Origin: Pseudokineococcus lusitanus
Lineage (GTDB): Bacteria; Actinomycetota; Actinomycetes; Actinomycetales; Quadrisphaeraceae
Length of the DNA stretch: 64,000 bases
Assembly: GCF_003751265.1 (NCBI RefSeq)
Contig: NZ_RJKN01000001.1
Coordinates: 1 to 64,000 of the forward strand
Direction: 5' to 3'
Both the position numbers and the translations under genes were made by a program. The notes under the pieces are model-generated. The model searched no databases. It worked only from the letters and a program-made list of their open reading frames with translations, and was not told where the DNA came from. This document shows positions 9,816-21,491 of this stretch, piece after piece. Within the stretch, counting starts at the first letter, position 1. Each line of letters starts with the position of its first letter.

Positions 9816-9884
9816 CCCGCCCGACCCGAGGCGCCCGACCGGAGCCGCCCGACCGGCTGAGGGTCGTTCGATCAGAGCCCTGAC

Positions 9885-9926
9885 GCACGGAGGCCCCCCA
9901 CCCGGTCGGGTGGGGGGCCTCCGTGC
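9885..9926. terminator. Bidirectional hairpin terminator
   Basis: Perfect 19-bp stem, GCACGGAGGCCCCCCACCC, with a GGTC loop, between the convergent DUF2752 and DUF4190 genes. No T-tract on either side. Confidence 0.88.
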
Positions 9927-9937
9927 TGCGCGGGACG

Positions 9938-10549
9938 TCAGCCGCCCAGCGCGTCCTCCAGCGACTGCTCGATGCAGGCCTGCTGCTCCGCCTGCGTCGG
10001 GAGGTTCACGCACTCCTCCGCGTTCTGGCCGAGGAAGGCGGCGCCGAAGGACCAGGCGACGACACCGGCGATGCCGAGCAGGAGGGCGATGATCGAGAGC
10101 ACGAGGCCCGCCAGGGCGGCGCCGCCGTTCGTGGCCTCGCCCCGCTTGGCGCGCTTGCGGCCGAGGACGCCGAGCACGATGCCGGCGATGGCGATGACCG
10201 CCGTCAGCACCCCGAGGAAGGGGACGATGCCGAGGCAGACGGACAGCAGCGCGACGATGCCGACGACGAGCGCCGCGACGCCGAGGCCGTTGCGGGGGGC
10301 GGCACCGCCCCGGTGGTCGCCGCCGTAGGCGGGCCGGTCGTCGCCGAAGCCGGGCTGGTCGCCGCCGTAGCGGGCGGGCTCCGAGCCGCCGGCCCCGTAG
10401 CCGGGGGCCGAGCCGTGGCCGGGCGTGCCGCCCTGGCCGGGGGTCGAGCCGTAGCCGGGCGTCGAGCCGTAGCCGGGGGCGCCGTCGCGGCCGGGCTCCG
10501 AGCCGCCGTAGCGCGGCTGGTCGTTCGGGTCCTGCGGGGGAGTGCTCAC
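9938..10549 (-). CDS. DUF4190 domain membrane protein
   Basis: 203 residues. The first 85 are Gly/Pro/Ser/Tyr-rich with '[14 protein letters not shown]' style repeats, probably a disordered cytoplasmic tail. Two long hydrophobic stretches follow (about 90-127 and 140-165), the first ending in '[15 protein letters not shown]', a DUF4190 hallmark. A short C-terminal region has two cysteines ([17 protein letters not shown]) that could pair outside the cell. GTG start with AGGAGA upstream. Function unknown. Confidence 0.82.
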   Translation of the reverse strand: MSTPPQDPNDQPRYGGSEPGRDGAPGYGSTPGYGSTPGQGGTPGHGSAPGYGAGGSEPARYGGDQPGFGDDRPAYGGDHRGGAAPRNGLGVAALVVGIVALLSVCLGIVPFLGVLTAVIAIAGIVLGVLGRKRAKRGEATNGGAALAGLVLSIIALLLGIAGVVAWSFGAAFLGQNAEECVNLPTQAEQQACIEQSLEDALGG

Positions 10550-10882
10550 GTCGTCTCCTGGCGGGTCGGGCCGTGGACGGCGCCGTGCGCCGCGCCCACC
10601 GGTCGGCGGGTCCCCGGGACGCTATCGGCGGGAGGCCCGGCCCGCCCCCGGGCGCGCCGGACGGGCCCCGCCCCGTCGGGCCGACCGGGGCGCCCCGCCC
10701 GACGCGGCCCGTCGCCGTCCGCCGTGGCCCGCCGTGGCACGCCGTGGCACGCCGCGGCGCGGACCGGGGCTGTCCGGGGCTGCGACTAGAGTCGGCGGCG
10801 CACGACCCCCCGGCCGTCCCTGCCCCCGGCGGACCGGTGCGGGGCGGGCACGACCGCACCGGCCGGCAGCAGGGAGATCTCC
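10550..10882. other. Intergenic region between DUF4190 and trpC
   Basis: Divergent promoter region. An 11-bp CGCCGTGGCAC-like unit repeats about four times around 10706-10757. The probable trpC promoter follows near 10770-10792. No leader peptide or T-box is recognisable before trpC. Confidence 0.5.
10770..10792 (+). promoter_or_regulatory. Probable trpC promoter
   Basis: TAGAGT at 10787-10792 fits an actinobacterial -10 and would give a leader of about 85 bases. CTGTCCGGG lies 8 bases upstream, a 6 of 9 match to the PafBC motif; I regard that part as chance. Confidence 0.4.
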
Positions 10883-11710
10883 GTGACCGTCCTCGACGAC
10901 ATCCTCGCGGGCGTCCACGCGGACCTCGCCGACCGCCAGGGGCGGACGACCCTCGACGAGCTCAAGGAGCGGGCCGCGCGCCGGCCCGACGCCGTGGACG
11001 CCGTCGAGAGGCTCCGCCGCGTGCCGGGCGACGAGCACCGCGGCGGCGTCAAGGTCATCGGCGAGGTCAAGCGGTCGAGCCCGAGCAAGGGCGCGCTGGC
11101 CGCCATCGGGGACCCGGCCGGCCTGGCGCGCGACTACGAGGCCGGGGGCGCCGCCGTCATCAGCGTCCTCACCGAGCGCCGCCGCTTCGGGGGCAGCCTC
11201 GAGGACCTCGACGCCGTCCGCGCCGTCGTCGACGTCCCCGTGCTCCGCAAGGACTTCGTCACCACCGCCTACCAGGTGTGGGAGGCGCGGGCGCACGGCG
11301 CCGACGTCGTCCTCCTCATCGTCGCCGCGCTGGAGCAGCCCGCCCTCGTCTCGCTCGTCGAGCGCGTGCACTCCCTCGGCATGACGGCCCTCGTCGAGGT
11401 GCACGACGCCGAGGAGACCGCCCGCGCGCTCGACGCGGGGGCGAAGGTCGTCGGCGTCAACGCGCGCGACCTCAAGACCCTCCACGTCGACCGCGGCGTC
11501 TTCGCCACGCTCCGCCCGCTCGTGCCCGAGGGGGTCGTCGTCGTCGCCGAGTCCGGCGTGCGCGGCCCCCACGACGTCTTCGACTACGCCCGTGCGGGCG
11601 CCGACGCCGTGCTCGTCGGCGAGGCGCTCGTCACCGGCGGCGACCCCCGGGCGGCCGTGGCCGACCTCGTCGCCGCCGGCAGCCACCCCTCGACCAGGGC
11701 AGGACGCTGA
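10883..11710 (+). CDS. trpC: Indole-3-glycerol phosphate synthase
   Basis: 275 residues; converts CdRP to indole-3-glycerol phosphate in tryptophan synthesis. TIM-barrel motifs: '[13 protein letters not shown]' (catalytic Lys and phosphate loop), 'VPVLRKDFV', 'LVEVHDAEE', '[10 protein letters not shown]' and 'VAESGV'. GTG start at 10883 has AGGGAGA upstream. The stop overlaps the trpB start by one base (TGATG). trpF is absent here; in actinobacteria PriA usually supplies that step. Confidence 0.96.
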   Translation: MTVLDDILAGVHADLADRQGRTTLDELKERAARRPDAVDAVERLRRVPGDEHRGGVKVIGEVKRSSPSKGALAAIGDPAGLARDYEAGGAAVISVLTERRRFGGSLEDLDAVRAVVDVPVLRKDFVTTAYQVWEARAHGADVVLLIVAALEQPALVSLVERVHSLGMTALVEVHDAEETARALDAGAKVVGVNARDLKTLHVDRGVFATLRPLVPEGVVVVAESGVRGPHDVFDYARAGADAVLVGEALVTGGDPRAAVADLVAAGSHPSTRAGR

Positions 11711-13122
11711 TGAGCACCTCCACCCCCTCCCGCGGGCGGCTGGCCGACGGCCTCCCGCTCTCGTCCGCCGCCGGGCCGTACTTCGGCGAGTTCGGCGGCC
11801 GCTTCGTCCCGGAGGCGCTCGTCGCCGCCCTCGACGAGCTCGACGCCGCCTTCACGACGGCGTGGGCCGACCCGGCGTACCGGGCCGAGCTCGCGGAGCT
11901 CGAGCGCACGTACACCGGCCGGCCGAGCATCCTCACCGAGGTGCCCCGCTTCGCCGCGCACGCGGGCGGCGCGCGGGTGCTCCTCAAGCGCGAGGACCTC
12001 AACCACACAGGCTCGCACAAGATCAACAACGTGCTGGGCCAGGCGCTGCTCACCAAGCGCATGGGCAAGACCCGCGTCATCGCGGAGACGGGCGCCGGCC
12101 AGCACGGCGTCGCCACGGCCACGGCCGCCGCCCTCATGGACCTCGAGTGCGTCGTGTACATGGGCGAGGAGGACACGCGCCGCCAGGCGCTCAACGTCGC
12201 CCGGATGCGGCTGCTCGGCGCCGAGGTCGTGCCCGTCACCACCGGCTCGCGCACCCTCAAGGACGCCATCAACGAGGCGATGCGCGACTGGGTGGCGAAC
12301 GTCGAGAGCACGCACTACCTGCTCGGCACGGTGGCCGGCCCGCACCCCTTCCCCACGATGGTCCGCGAGCTGCACCGCGTCATCGGCGTGGAGGCGCGCG
12401 CCCAGGTGCTCGACCTCGTCGGCCGCCTGCCCGACGTCGTCGCGGCGTGCGTCGGCGGCGGCTCGAACGCCATGGGCATCTTCCACGCCTTCCTCGACGA
12501 CGAGGGCGTGCGCCTGCTCGGCCTCGAGGCCGGCGGCGACGGCGTCGAGACGGGCCGCCACGCGGCCTCCATCACCGGCGGTGCGCCGGGCGTCCTCCAC
12601 GGCACCCGCTCGTACCTCCTGCAGGACGAGGACGGCCAGACCGTCGAGTCGCACTCGATCTCCGCGGGCCTCGACTACCCGTCGGTCGGCCCCGAGCACG
12701 CGTGGCTCGCCGCCACCGGCCGCGCCGAGTACCGCCCGGTGACCGACGACCAGGCCATGCAGGCCATGCGCCTGCTCAGCCGCACCGAGGGCATCATCCC
12801 GGCCATCGAGTCCGCCCACGCCCTCGCCGGGGCCCTCGAGGAGGGCCGCCGGCTCGGGCCGGACGGCGTCGTCCTCGTCAACCTCTCCGGCCGCGGGGAC
12901 AAGGACGTCGACACGGCCGCGCGCTGGTTCGAGCTCGTCGACGCCGGGGACATGGTGGAGGCCGAGGACGTCCGCACCGCGCGCGCCGACGAGGGCGTCC
13001 ACGACGGACCGGACCTCCCGGGCTCCGCGGCCCCGGCCGGCCCCGGCCGCCGCGACGAGGGCGTGCCCGCGTCGGGCCCCGGCTCGCGCGCCGACCGCGG
13101 CGACGCGCAGGGCCCGGCGTGA
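11710..13122 (+). CDS. trpB: Tryptophan synthase beta subunit
   Basis: 470 residues; joins indole and serine using PLP. The PLP lysine is Lys104 in 'HTGSHKINN'. '[12 protein letters not shown]', '[10 protein letters not shown]' (phosphate loop) and 'LSGRGDKD' are all intact. After about residue 410 there is a 60-residue acidic/Pro/Gly-rich tail not needed in other TrpB proteins and probably disordered. ATG start overlaps the trpC stop; its stop overlaps trpA (GTGA), consistent with 1:1 production of the alpha2beta2 complex. Confidence 0.97.
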   Translation: MSTSTPSRGRLADGLPLSSAAGPYFGEFGGRFVPEALVAALDELDAAFTTAWADPAYRAELAELERTYTGRPSILTEVPRFAAHAGGARVLLKREDLNHTGSHKINNVLGQALLTKRMGKTRVIAETGAGQHGVATATAAALMDLECVVYMGEEDTRRQALNVARMRLLGAEVVPVTTGSRTLKDAINEAMRDWVANVESTHYLLGTVAGPHPFPTMVRELHRVIGVEARAQVLDLVGRLPDVVAACVGGGSNAMGIFHAFLDDEGVRLLGLEAGGDGVETGRHAASITGGAPGVLHGTRSYLLQDEDGQTVESHSISAGLDYPSVGPEHAWLAATGRAEYRPVTDDQAMQAMRLLSRTEGIIPAIESAHALAGALEEGRRLGPDGVVLVNLSGRGDKDVDTAARWFELVDAGDMVEAEDVRTARADEGVHDGPDLPGSAAPAGPGRRDEGVPASGPGSRADRGDAQGPA

Positions 13123-13943
13123 GCGCGCCGACCGTGCCCCCCGCCGTGCCCGCCGCCGCGGGCACCAGCCGCACCGCGGCGGCGCTCGACGCCGCCCGCG
13201 CCCGGGGCGGCGCCGCCCTCGTGGGGTACCTCCCGGTGGGCTTCCCCGACGTGGCGACGTCCGTCGAGGCCGCCCGCGCGATGGTCGGCGAGGGCGTCGA
13301 CGTCGTCGAGCTCGGGCTGCCGTACTCGGACCCCGTCATGGACGGCCCGACCATCCAGGCGGCCGCCCAGACGGCGCTCGACCGGGGCACCCGCCCCCGC
13401 GACGTCCTCGCCGCCGTCGAGCAGGTGGCGGCCACGGGGGCCGCCGTCCTCGTCATGACGTACTGGAACCCCGTCGTCCGGTACGGGGTCGACGCCTGGT
13501 CGCGCGACCTCGCGGCCGCCGGGGGAGCGGGCCTCATCACCCCGGACCTCGTCCCCGACGAGGGCGCGGACTGGCTCGAGGCCTCGGCGGCGCACGACCT
13601 CGACCGGGTCTTCCTCGTGGCGCCGTCGTCCTCGCCGGCGCGGCTCGCCAGCACGGCCGCGGCCTGCCGCGGCTTCGTCTACGCGGCGTCGACCATGGGC
13701 GTCACCGGGGCCCGGGCCTCGGTCGGCCCGGCCGCCGAGCAGCTCGTCGCCGACACGCGCGGCGCGGGCGCGGAGCGCGTGTGCGTCGGCCTCGGCGTGT
13801 CGACGCCGGCGCAGGCCGCCGAGGTCGGCGCCTACGCGGACGGCGTCATCGTCGGCTCGGCCCTCGTCCGGGCCCTCGGCGACGGCGGCGTGCCCGCGGT
13901 CGCCCGTCTCGCCGCCGACCTCGTGCAGGGTGTGCGTCCGTGA
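13119..13943 (+). CDS. trpA: Tryptophan synthase alpha subunit
   Basis: 274 residues; cleaves indole-3-glycerol phosphate to indole, which passes to TrpB. Motifs: 'GYLPVGFPD', '[17 protein letters not shown]' (catalytic Asp region; the Glu of ELG is the second catalytic acid), '[11 protein letters not shown]', 'STMGVTG' and '[10 protein letters not shown]'. GTG start overlaps the trpB stop; stop overlaps the lgt start by GTGA. Confidence 0.96.
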   Translation: MSAPTVPPAVPAAAGTSRTAAALDAARARGGAALVGYLPVGFPDVATSVEAARAMVGEGVDVVELGLPYSDPVMDGPTIQAAAQTALDRGTRPRDVLAAVEQVAATGAAVLVMTYWNPVVRYGVDAWSRDLAAAGGAGLITPDLVPDEGADWLEASAAHDLDRVFLVAPSSSPARLASTAAACRGFVYAASTMGVTGARASVGPAAEQLVADTRGAGAERVCVGLGVSTPAQAAEVGAYADGVIVGSALVRALGDGGVPAVARLAADLVQGVRP

Positions 13944-15037
13944 CCACGTTCCTGCCGCCGGGGCTGCTCTCCGCCGCCGCGCCCGTCCTCGCGACGATCC
14001 CCAGCCCGTCGACGGGCGTCTGGCACCTCGGGCCCGTCCCGGTCCGGGCCTACGCCCTCTGCATCCTCGTGGGCGTCCTCGTCGGCGTCGTCGTGGGCGA
14101 GCGCCGGCTGCGCGCCCGCGGCGGCCCGCCCGGGGCCGTCGTCGACATCGCCGTGTGGGCCGTGCCCTTCGGCATCGTCGGCGCGCGGATCTACCACGTG
14201 CTGTCCTCGCCGGACGCCTACTTCGGCGAGGGCGGGGAGCTCGTCCGCGCCCTGTACGTGTGGGAGGGCGGCCTCGGCATCTGGGGCGCCATCGCCGGCG
14301 GCTTCGTCGGCGCGCTCGTCGCGATCCGCCAGCTCGGGCTGCGCGTCGCCGTCGTCGCGGACGCCCTCGCGCCCGCGCTCCTGCTCTCGCAGGCCATCGG
14401 GCGCCTCGGCAACTGGTTCAACCAGGAGCTCTTCGGCCGGCCGACGGACCTGCCGTGGGGCCTGGCCATCGACCCGCAGAACCGCCCGGCCGAGTACGCC
14501 GACGCCACGGCGTTCCACCCGACCTTCCTCTACGAGGCGCTCTGGTGCCTCGTGGCCTTCGGCCTCCTCCTGCTGCTCGAGAAGCGCTTCAGGCTGGGTC
14601 ACGGCCGGGTCTTCCTCACGTACGTCCTGCTGTACGTGATCGGTCGCGGCGTCATCGAGACCTTCCGCGTGGACCCGGCCGAGATCGTCGGCGGCCTGCG
14701 CCTCAACGTGTGGACGTGCGTCGTCCTCGGGCTCGCGGCGGTCCTCGGCCTGCTCGTCAGCGCGATGCGCCACCCCGGCCGGGAGGCGTCCGCCCTCAAG
14801 GAGACGACGCCGGGGGAGGCCGCCGCGGCCGCCGAGGTCGAGGCCCTCGACGCGGGCGCCGACCCGGAGGAGGCGGCCGACGCCGGCGAGCGCGCGGCGC
14901 TCGAGGCCGAGGACGCCGAGGTCACGACGACCGGCGGGACCGGCTCCACCGGCACCCCGACGTCCGGCGCGACCGCGCCCGGCGGCACCACCACCGGCCG
15001 GCCCCCGGCCGGCGGGAGCCACGACCCCGCTCCCTGA
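13940..15037 (+). CDS. lgt: Prolipoprotein diacylglyceryl transferase
   Basis: 365 residues; membrane enzyme that adds diacylglycerol to the lipobox cysteine of prelipoproteins, such as the LivJ-like lipoprotein encoded later in the window. Seven predicted membrane helices; the Lgt signature 'GRLGNWFNQELFGRPTDLPW' is near residues 153-173. After residue 275 there is a 90-residue acidic then Thr/Gly/Pro-rich tail, probably cytoplasmic and disordered. GTG start overlaps trpA. trpA-lgt linkage is typical for actinobacteria. Confidence 0.96.
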   Translation: MTTFLPPGLLSAAAPVLATIPSPSTGVWHLGPVPVRAYALCILVGVLVGVVVGERRLRARGGPPGAVVDIAVWAVPFGIVGARIYHVLSSPDAYFGEGGELVRALYVWEGGLGIWGAIAGGFVGALVAIRQLGLRVAVVADALAPALLLSQAIGRLGNWFNQELFGRPTDLPWGLAIDPQNRPAEYADATAFHPTFLYEALWCLVAFGLLLLLEKRFRLGHGRVFLTYVLLYVIGRGVIETFRVDPAEIVGGLRLNVWTCVVLGLAAVLGLLVSAMRHPGREASALKETTPGEAAAAAEVEALDAGADPEEAADAGERAALEAEDAEVTTTGGTGSTGTPTSGATAPGGTTTGRPPAGGSHDPAP

Positions 15038-15040
15038 CCC

Positions 15041-15062
15041 GCCGGCCCCGCGAGGGGCCGGC
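15041..15062 (+). terminator. Hairpin after lgt
   Basis: 9-bp stem GCCGGCCCC with a GCGA tetraloop, starting a few bases after the lgt stop. No T-tract. Confidence 0.6.
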
Positions 15063-15127
15063 CGCCCGGACCACGGCGGCGTCGTCCGCCCCCTGGTCGC
15101 ACGGGCCGGACGCGCCCGTCCCCGGTG

Positions 15128-15133
15128 TACCTT
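15128..15133 (+). promoter_or_regulatory. Probable gltB promoter -10
   Basis: TACCTT in the lgt-gltB gap. It would give a leader of about 100 bases that contains a CCCCACCG/CGGTGGGG hairpin before the start codon. Confidence 0.4.
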
Positions 15134-15238
15134 CACGCGACCCGGGGCCGACGACGTCCCCTCCCGTCCCCCCGCCCCACCGCCCGGTGGGGCACGTCGA
15201 CCGCCCCCGGGCGGTCCCCGTGAGGATGGTGCGACGCC

Positions 15239-18200
15239 ATGACCACCCCCCGCCCCAGCACGCCCGACGCGACGACCGGCACCCCGGCCACGGCTCCTGA
15301 CGCCGCCGCGCCCGCCGGCGCCCGTCCCGCCCACGCCCCCGGCGCGCAGACGCCGCCCGCCCAGGGCCTCTACGACGGCGCCCACGAGCACGACGCCTGC
15401 GGCGTCGCCTTCGTGGCGACGCTGCGCGGCGAGCCCGGCCACGACGTCGTCGACCACGCGCTCACCGCGCTGCGCAACCTCGACCACCGCGGCGCCGTCG
15501 GCGCCGAGGTCGACACGGGCGACGGCGCCGGGATCCTCACGCAGGTCCCCGACGAGCTCTTCCGCGCCGTCCTGGCCGAGGAGCACGGCGTCGACCTGCC
15601 GCCGCGCGGCGCCTACGCCGTCGGCACGGTGCACCTGCCGACGGACCCGGCCGAGCGCGCGGAGGCCGTCCGCCACCTCGGCACGATCGCCGAGGAGGAG
15701 GACCTCGCCGTCCTCGCGTGGCGCGACGTGCCCGTCGCCGCCGACCTCGTCGGCGCCACGGCGCGCGCGACGATGCCGCACCTGGCCCAGGTCTTCGTCG
15801 CCGGCCGGTCCGCCCGGATCACGGGCACCGCCCTCGAGCGCCGCGCCTTCTGCCTGCGCAAGCGCGCCGAGCGCGAGGTCGGCACCTACGTCGCGTCGCT
15901 GTCCTGCCGCACCATCACCTACAAGGGGATGCTGACGACGGGCCAGCTCGAGCCCTTCTTCCCCGACCTGTCGGACCGGCGCTACACGACCGTCCTCGCC
16001 GTCGTGCACTCGCGCTTCTCGACGAACACCTTCCCGTCGTGGCCGCTGGCGCACCCGTTCCGCCTCATCGCCCACAACGGCGAGATCAACACGGTCCAGG
16101 GCAACCGGAACTGGATGCGGGCCCGCGAGAGCATGCTCGCGTCGTCGGTCATCCCCGGTGACCTCGAGCGGCTCTTCCCCATCTGCACGCCGGGCGCCAG
16201 CGACTCGGCCTCGTTCGACGAGGTCCTCGAGCTGCTCCACCTGTCCGGCCGCTCGCTGCCGCACGCGATGCTCATGATGATCCCGGAGGCCTGGGAGAAC
16301 GACGAGCAGATGGACCCGTCGCTGCGGGCCTTCTACGAGTACCACTCGATGTTCAGCGAGGCGTGGGACGGCCCGGCCGACGTCGTCTTCACCGACGGCA
16401 CGCTCGTCGGCGCGGTCCTCGACCGCAACGGCCTGCGCCCCTCCCGCTACAGCGTCACCGACGACGGCCTCGTCGTCCTCGCCAGCGAGACCGGCGTCCT
16501 CGAGCTCGACCCGGCCACGGTCGTGCAGCGCGGCCGCCTGCAGCCCGGGCGCATGCTCCTCGTCGACACGGCCGCCGGCCGGATCGTCGACGACCGCGAG
16601 GTCAAGGCCGAGCTCGCCGCGGCCCGGCCCTACGACGAGTGGCTGCACGCCGGCCTCGTCACGCTGGGGGACCTGCCCGAGCGGGAGCACGTGGCGCACA
16701 CCCACGCGTCCGTCACCCGCCGCCAGCAGACCTTCGGCTACACGGAGGAGGAGCTGCGCCTCCTCGTCGCGCCGATGGCGCGGGCCGGCGCAGAGCCCAT
16801 CGGCTCCATGGGCACGGACACGCCCATCGCCGTGCTCTCCACCCGGCCGCGGCTGATCTTCGACTACTTCACGCAGAACTTCGCGCAGGTCACCAACCCG
16901 CCGCTGGACGCCATCCGCGAGGAGCTCGTCACCTCGCTCGTCACGGGCATCGGCCCCGAGCTCAACATGCTCGACAGCACGCCGGCCCACTGCCGCCAGC
17001 TGCTGATCCCGTTCCCCGTCGTCGACAACGACGAGCTGGCGAAGATCGTCCACGTCAACGCGGACGGCAACCTGCCCGGCTTCCGCACGGTCCGCGTCAG
17101 CGGCCTCTACCGGGTGGACGGGGGCGGGCGGGCCCTGTCCGAGCGCCTCGACGAGATCTGCGCCGAGGTCAGCGCGGCCATCGCCGACGGGGCGCGCTTC
17201 GTCGTCCTGTCCGACCGCGACTCCGACAGCGTCATGGCGCCCATCCCGTCGCTGCTGCTCACCGGCGCGGTGCACCACCACCTGCTGCGCGAGAAGACGC
17301 GCACGCAGGTCGGGCTCGTCGTCGAGGCCGGGGACGTCCGCGAGGTCCACCACGTCGCGCTGCTCATCGGCTACGGCGCCGCGTGCGTCAACCCGTACCT
17401 CGCCATGGAGTCCGTCGAGGACCAGGTGCGCTCCGGCGTCGTCACCGGCCTCGAGCCGGCGGACGCCGTCCGCCGCCTCATCTACGCGCTCGGCAAGGGC
17501 GTGCTCAAGGTCATGAGCAAGATGGGCATCTCCACGGTGGCGTCCTACCGCGGCGCCCAGACCTTCGAGGCCGTCGGCCTCGCCCGCGACCTCGTCGACC
17601 GCTGCTTCACCGGCACGACGACGCAGCTCGGCGGCATCGGCCTCGACGTCGTCGCCGAGGAGGTCGCCCGGCGCCACGCCACGGCCTACCCGGTCGGCGG
17701 CGTGCAGCCGGCGCACCGCCGCCTCGAGGTGGGCGGCGAGTACCAGTGGCGCCGCGAGGGCGAGCACCACCTTTTCGACCCCGAGACGGTCTTCCGCCTC
17801 CAGCACGCCACCCGCTCCGGGCGGATGGACGTCTTCCGCCAGTACACGCAGCGCGTCGACGACGCCTCCGAGCGGCTCATGACGCTGCGCGGGCTCTTCC
17901 GCCTCCGGGACGACCTGCGCCCGCCGGTGCCGCTCGACGAGGTGGAGCCGGTCAGCGAGATCGTCAAGCGCTTCTCCACAGGAGCGATGAGCTACGGCTC
18001 GATCTCCGAGGAGGCGCACGCCACCCTCGCCGTCGCGATGAACCGCCTCGGCGGCCGCAGCAACACGGGGGAGGGCGGCGAGGACGTCGCCCGCCTGCTC
18101 GACCCCGAGCGCCGCAGCGCCGTCAAGCAGGTCGCCTCGGGCCGCTTCGGCGTGACGAGCATGTACCTCACCCACGCCGACGACCTGCAGATCAAGATCG

Positions 18201-19897
18201 CGCAGGGCGCCAAGCCGGGCGAGGGCGGCCAGCTGCCGGGCCACAAGGTCTACCCGTGGATCGCGCGCACCCGCTTCTCGACGCCGGGCGTCGGCCTCAT
18301 CTCGCCGCCGCCGCACCACGACATCTACTCGATCGAGGACATCGCCCAGCTCATCCACGACCTCAAGAACGCCAACCCCTCCGCCCGGGTGCACGTCAAG
18401 CTCGTCAGCGAGAGCGGCGTCGGCACGGTCGCGGCGGGCGTCAGCAAGGCGCACGCGGACGTCGTCCTCATCTCCGGGCACGACGGCGGCACGGGCGCCA
18501 GCCCGCTGACCTCGCTCAAGCACGCGGGCGGCCCCTGGGAGGTCGGGCTGGCCGAGGCGCAGCAGACCCTCCTGCTCAACGGGCTGCGCGACCGCATCAC
18601 CGTGCAGGTGGACGGCCAGCTGAAGACGGGCCGCGACGTCGTCGTGGCGGCGCTGCTCGGGGCCGAGGAGTACGGCTTCTCCACCGCCCCGCTCGTCGTG
18701 TCCGGCTGCATCCTCATGCGCGCCTGCCACCTCGACACCTGCCCCGTCGGCATCGCCACGCAGAACCCCGAGCTGCGGGCGCGCTACGGCGGCAAGGCGG
18801 AGTTCGTCGTCAGCTTCTTCGAGTTCGTCGCCCAGGAGGTCCGCGAGCACCTCGCCGCCCTGGGTTTCCGCTCGCTCGACGAGGCCGTGGGCCGCTCCGA
18901 GGTGCTCGACGCCCGCCGCGCCGTCGACCACTGGAAGGCGTCGGGCCTCGACCTCGCGCCGGTCCTCCACCAGGTCGAGCTGCCCGAGGGCAGCGCCCGC
19001 CGGCGCACGCAGAGCCAGGACCACGGCCTCGAGAAGGCCCTGGACCACCAGCTCATCGCGATGAGCCGGGACGCGCTGGAGCACGGGACCGCCGTCGAGG
19101 TGGCGTCGCCCGTCCGCAACGTCAACCGCACCGTCGGGACGATGCTCGGCCACGAGGTCACCAAGCGCTACGGCGAGGAGGGCCTGCCGGACGGCACCGT
19201 CGACGTCACCCTCACGGGGGCCGCGGGCCAGTCGCTCGGCGCCTTCCTCCCGCGCGGGATCACGCTGCGCCTGCTCGGCGACGCCAACGACTACGTCGGC
19301 AAGGGCCTGTCGGGCGGCCGGGTCGTCGTCCGGCCGCACCCGTCGTCGCCCGCGGTCGACCCGACCGACGTCGTCGCCGGCAACACCATCGCCTACGGCG
19401 CGACGTCGGGGGAGCTCTTCCTGCGGGGGACCGTGGGCGAGCGCTTCTGCGTCCGCAACTCCGGCGCGACCGCCGTCGTCGAGGGCGTGGGCGACCACGC
19501 CTGCGAGTACATGACCGGCGGCACGGTGCTCGTCCTCGGGCACACGGGGCGGAACGTCGCGGCGGGCATGTCGGGCGGCACGGCGTACGTCCTCGACCTC
19601 GACCGCGGGCGGGTCAACGCCGCGGCCGTGGCCTCGGGGGAGCTGGGCCTGCACCCGCTCGACGAGGCCGACCGGGTCCTCGTCGCCGACCTGCTCGTGC
19701 GCCACCGCGACGAGACGGGCTCGGAGGTGGCCGCGGCGCTCCTCGCGGAGGGCGACGCCGGCCTCGACCGGGTCACCAAGCTGCTGCCGCGCGAGTTCTC
19801 CCGCGTCCTCGCGGTCCGGGAGCAGGCGCGCACCGAAGGACTCGACCTCGACGGCGACGCCGTCTGGTCCCGCATCGTGGAGGCGACCCGTGGCTGA
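15239..19897 (+). CDS. gltB: Glutamate synthase large subunit
   Basis: 1552 residues; glutamine plus 2-oxoglutarate to two glutamates. Cys54 in 'HDACGVAF' is the amidotransferase nucleophile, exposed after removal of a Pro/Ala-rich propeptide of 53 residues, longer than usual. The FMN barrel contains '[15 protein letters not shown]' and '[14 protein letters not shown]'. The 3Fe-4S ligands are Cys1157, Cys1163 and Cys1168 (CX5CX4C). The C-terminal beta-helix (GXGXG) domain holds '[13 protein letters not shown]'. ATG start with GAGGAT upstream; the stop lies 8 bases inside gltD. Confidence 0.97.
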   Translation: MTTPRPSTPDATTGTPATAPDAAAPAGARPAHAPGAQTPPAQGLYDGAHEHDACGVAFVATLRGEPGHDVVDHALTALRNLDHRGAVGAEVDTGDGAGILTQVPDELFRAVLAEEHGVDLPPRGAYAVGTVHLPTDPAERAEAVRHLGTIAEEEDLAVLAWRDVPVAADLVGATARATMPHLAQVFVAGRSARITGTALERRAFCLRKRAEREVGTYVASLSCRTITYKGMLTTGQLEPFFPDLSDRRYTTVLAVVHSRFSTNTFPSWPLAHPFRLIAHNGEINTVQGNRNWMRARESMLASSVIPGDLERLFPICTPGASDSASFDEVLELLHLSGRSLPHAMLMMIPEAWENDEQMDPSLRAFYEYHSMFSEAWDGPADVVFTDGTLVGAVLDRNGLRPSRYSVTDDGLVVLASETGVLELDPATVVQRGRLQPGRMLLVDTAAGRIVDDREVKAELAAARPYDEWLHAGLVTLGDLPEREHVAHTHASVTRRQQTFGYTEEELRLLVAPMARAGAEPIGSMGTDTPIAVLSTRPRLIFDYFTQNFAQVTNPPLDAIREELVTSLVTGIGPELNMLDSTPAHCRQLLIPFPVVDNDELAKIVHVNADGNLPGFRTVRVSGLYRVDGGGRALSERLDEICAEVSAAIADGARFVVLSDRDSDSVMAPIPSLLLTGAVHHHLLREKTRTQVGLVVEAGDVREVHHVALLIGYGAACVNPYLAMESVEDQVRSGVVTGLEPADAVRRLIYALGKGVLKVMSKMGISTVASYRGAQTFEAVGLARDLVDRCFTGTTTQLGGIGLDVVAEEVARRHATAYPVGGVQPAHRRLEVGGEYQWRREGEHHLFDPETVFRLQHATRSGRMDVFRQYTQRVDDASERLMTLRGLFRLRDDLRPPVPLDEVEPVSEIVKRFSTGAMSYGSISEEAHATLAVAMNRLGGRSNTGEGGEDVARLLDPERRSAVKQVASGRFGVTSMYLTHADDLQIKIAQGAKPGEGGQLPGHKVYPWIARTRFSTPGVGLISPPPHHDIYSIEDIAQLIHDLKNANPSARVHVKLVSESGVGTVAAGVSKAHADVVLISGHDGGTGASPLTSLKHAGGPWEVGLAEAQQTLLLNGLRDRITVQVDGQLKTGRDVVVAALLGAEEYGFSTAPLVVSGCILMRACHLDTCPVGIATQNPELRARYGGKAEFVVSFFEFVAQEVREHLAALGFRSLDEAVGRSEVLDARRAVDHWKASGLDLAPVLHQVELPEGSARRRTQSQDHGLEKALDHQLIAMSRDALEHGTAVEVASPVRNVNRTVGTMLGHEVTKRYGEEGLPDGTVDVTLTGAAGQSLGAFLPRGITLRLLGDANDYVGKGLSGGRVVVRPHPSSPAVDPTDVVAGNTIAYGATSGELFLRGTVGERFCVRNSGATAVVEGVGDHACEYMTGGTVLVLGHTGRNVAAGMSGGTAYVLDLDRGRVNAAAVASGELGLHPLDEADRVLVADLLVRHRDETGSEVAAALLAEGDAGLDRVTKLLPREFSRVLAVREQARTEGLDLDGDAVWSRIVEATRG

Positions 19898-21383
19898 CCC
19901 GAAGGGCTTCCTGACCCAGCGCGAGCGCGAGCTCCCGCGCCGCCGTCCCGTCGACGTCCGCCTCATGGACTGGCGCGAGGTCTACGAGCAGCGGGACGAA
20001 GGGGCGCTCCTGCGCCAGGCCGGCCGCTGCATGGACTGCGGCATCCCGTTCTGCCACCAGGGCTGCCCGCTGGGCAACCTCATCCCCGAGTGGAACGACC
20101 TCACGTGGCGCGGCGACTGGTCCGAGGCCGTCGAGCGGCTGCACGCCACGAACAACTTCCCCGAGGTCACGGGCCGGCTGTGCCCCGCGCCCTGCGAGAG
20201 CGCGTGCGTGCTGGGCATCAACCAGCCCCCGGTGACGATCAAGCAGGTCGAGGTCGCCATCGCGGACCGTGCCTTCGACGAGCGGTGGGTCGTGCCGCAG
20301 CCGCCGGACCGCCTCACGGGGCGCACGGTGGCGGTCGTCGGGTCCGGGCCGGCCGGCCTCGCCGCGGCCCAGCAGCTGACGCGCGCCGGGCACACGGTCG
20401 CCGTCTACGAGCGGGACGACGCCATCGGCGGCCTCCTGCGCTACGGCATCCCCGAGTTCAAGATGGAGAAGGACCTCCTCGACGCCCGGCTCGCGCAGAT
20501 GGCCGCCGAGGGCACGCGCTTCCGCCCCGGCACGCCGGTGGGCGGGACGGCGCGCGGCGCGGTCTCCGGGCTCGCGCTCACCGCGCGGTACGACGCCGTC
20601 CTCCTCGCCGTCGGGGCCACGGTCCCGCGTGACCTGCCCCTGCCCGGTCGCCACCTCGCCGGCGTCATGCCGGCCATGGACTACCTCGTGCCCGCCAACC
20701 GTGCCGCCCGCGGCGCGGGGGAGGGCGAGGACGGCACCGCCGTGCCCGCGCACCTCGACGCCCGCGGCAAGGACGTCGTCATCATCGGCGGCGGCGACAC
20801 CGGGGCGGACTGCCTCGGCACCGCGCTGCGCCAGGGGGCCCGGTCGGTCACCCAGCTCGCCCACGGCGAGCAGCCGCCCGCCGAGCGGGCGGCGTCGGAG
20901 CCGTGGCCGGTCGACCCGCGCCTCTTCGAGGTCACCTCGGCGCACGAGGAGGGCGGCGACCGCCGCTTCACCGCCTCGACGACCGAGTTCGTCGAGGGCC
21001 CCGACGGCGCCCTGGCCGGCCTGCGGCTCGTCAAGGCCGAGCGGCGCGGACGGGAGGTCGTGCCGGTCGAGGGCACGGAGGAGGTGCTGCCCGCGCAGCT
21101 CGTCCTTATCGCGACCGGGTACACCGGCCCGGAGCGCGGGCCGCTCGTCGACGAGCTGGGCGTCGCGCTCGACGAGCGCGGGAACGTCGCCCGCGGCGCG
21201 TCGTACGAGACCTCGGTCCCCGGCGTCTTCGTCGCCGGCGACGCGGGCCGCGGCCAGTCGCTCATCGTGTGGGCCATCGCCGAGGGGCGGGCCGCCGCGG
21301 CCGCCGTCGACGAGCACCTCACCGGCCGGCCCAGCACGCTGCCGTCCCCGGTCCGGCCGACGGACCGTCCGCTCGTCGTCTGA
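19890..21383 (+). CDS. gltD: Glutamate synthase small subunit
   Basis: 497 residues; carries electrons from NAD(P)H through FAD and Fe-S clusters to GltB. N-terminal 4Fe-4S cysteines are in '[18 protein letters not shown]' and '[10 protein letters not shown]'. The FAD-binding '[14 protein letters not shown]' is near residue 146, the NAD(P)H-binding '[13 protein letters not shown]' near 294, and '[18 protein letters not shown]' closes the FAD site. GTG start overlaps the end of gltB by 8 bases, indicating coupled translation. Confidence 0.97.
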   Translation: MADPKGFLTQRERELPRRRPVDVRLMDWREVYEQRDEGALLRQAGRCMDCGIPFCHQGCPLGNLIPEWNDLTWRGDWSEAVERLHATNNFPEVTGRLCPAPCESACVLGINQPPVTIKQVEVAIADRAFDERWVVPQPPDRLTGRTVAVVGSGPAGLAAAQQLTRAGHTVAVYERDDAIGGLLRYGIPEFKMEKDLLDARLAQMAAEGTRFRPGTPVGGTARGAVSGLALTARYDAVLLAVGATVPRDLPLPGRHLAGVMPAMDYLVPANRAARGAGEGEDGTAVPAHLDARGKDVVIIGGGDTGADCLGTALRQGARSVTQLAHGEQPPAERAASEPWPVDPRLFEVTSAHEEGGDRRFTASTTEFVEGPDGALAGLRLVKAERRGREVVPVEGTEEVLPAQLVLIATGYTGPERGPLVDELGVALDERGNVARGASYETSVPGVFVAGDAGRGQSLIVWAIAEGRAAAAAVDEHLTGRPSTLPSPVRPTDRPLVV

Positions 21384-21401
21384 GCGCCACCCGCGCGACG
21401 T

Positions 21402-21422
21402 CGTCGGGACCCCGTCCCGACG
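21402..21422 (+). terminator. Hairpin after gltD
   Basis: 9-bp stem CGTCGGGAC with a CCC loop, about 19 bases after the gltD stop. Modest stability compared with the other terminators here. Confidence 0.5.
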
Positions 21423-21478
21423 GCGTCCCGACGATGTCCCGGGGCCGCGCGGCGGCGTGGTCGGCGAGGCCGCATCTG

Positions 21479-21484
21479 TAGTCT
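21479..21484 (+). promoter_or_regulatory. pyk -10, predicted leaderless start
   Basis: TAGTCT ends 7 bases before the pyk ATG and no Shine-Dalgarno sequence lies between, so transcription probably begins at the start codon. Confidence 0.55.
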
Positions 21485-21491
21485 GCGTCAC

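Noticed and set aside
10770-10792. PafBC-type box at trpC
   Set aside because: Only 6 of 9 bases match, key central bases differ, and there is no reason for a Trp gene to follow DNA damage; the TAGAGT -10 alone is kept.
13832-19966. A 2044-residue open frame antisense to lgt and gltB
   Set aside because: Such long antisense frames arise from GC-rich codon use; it opposes clearly conserved genes and has low-complexity composition.
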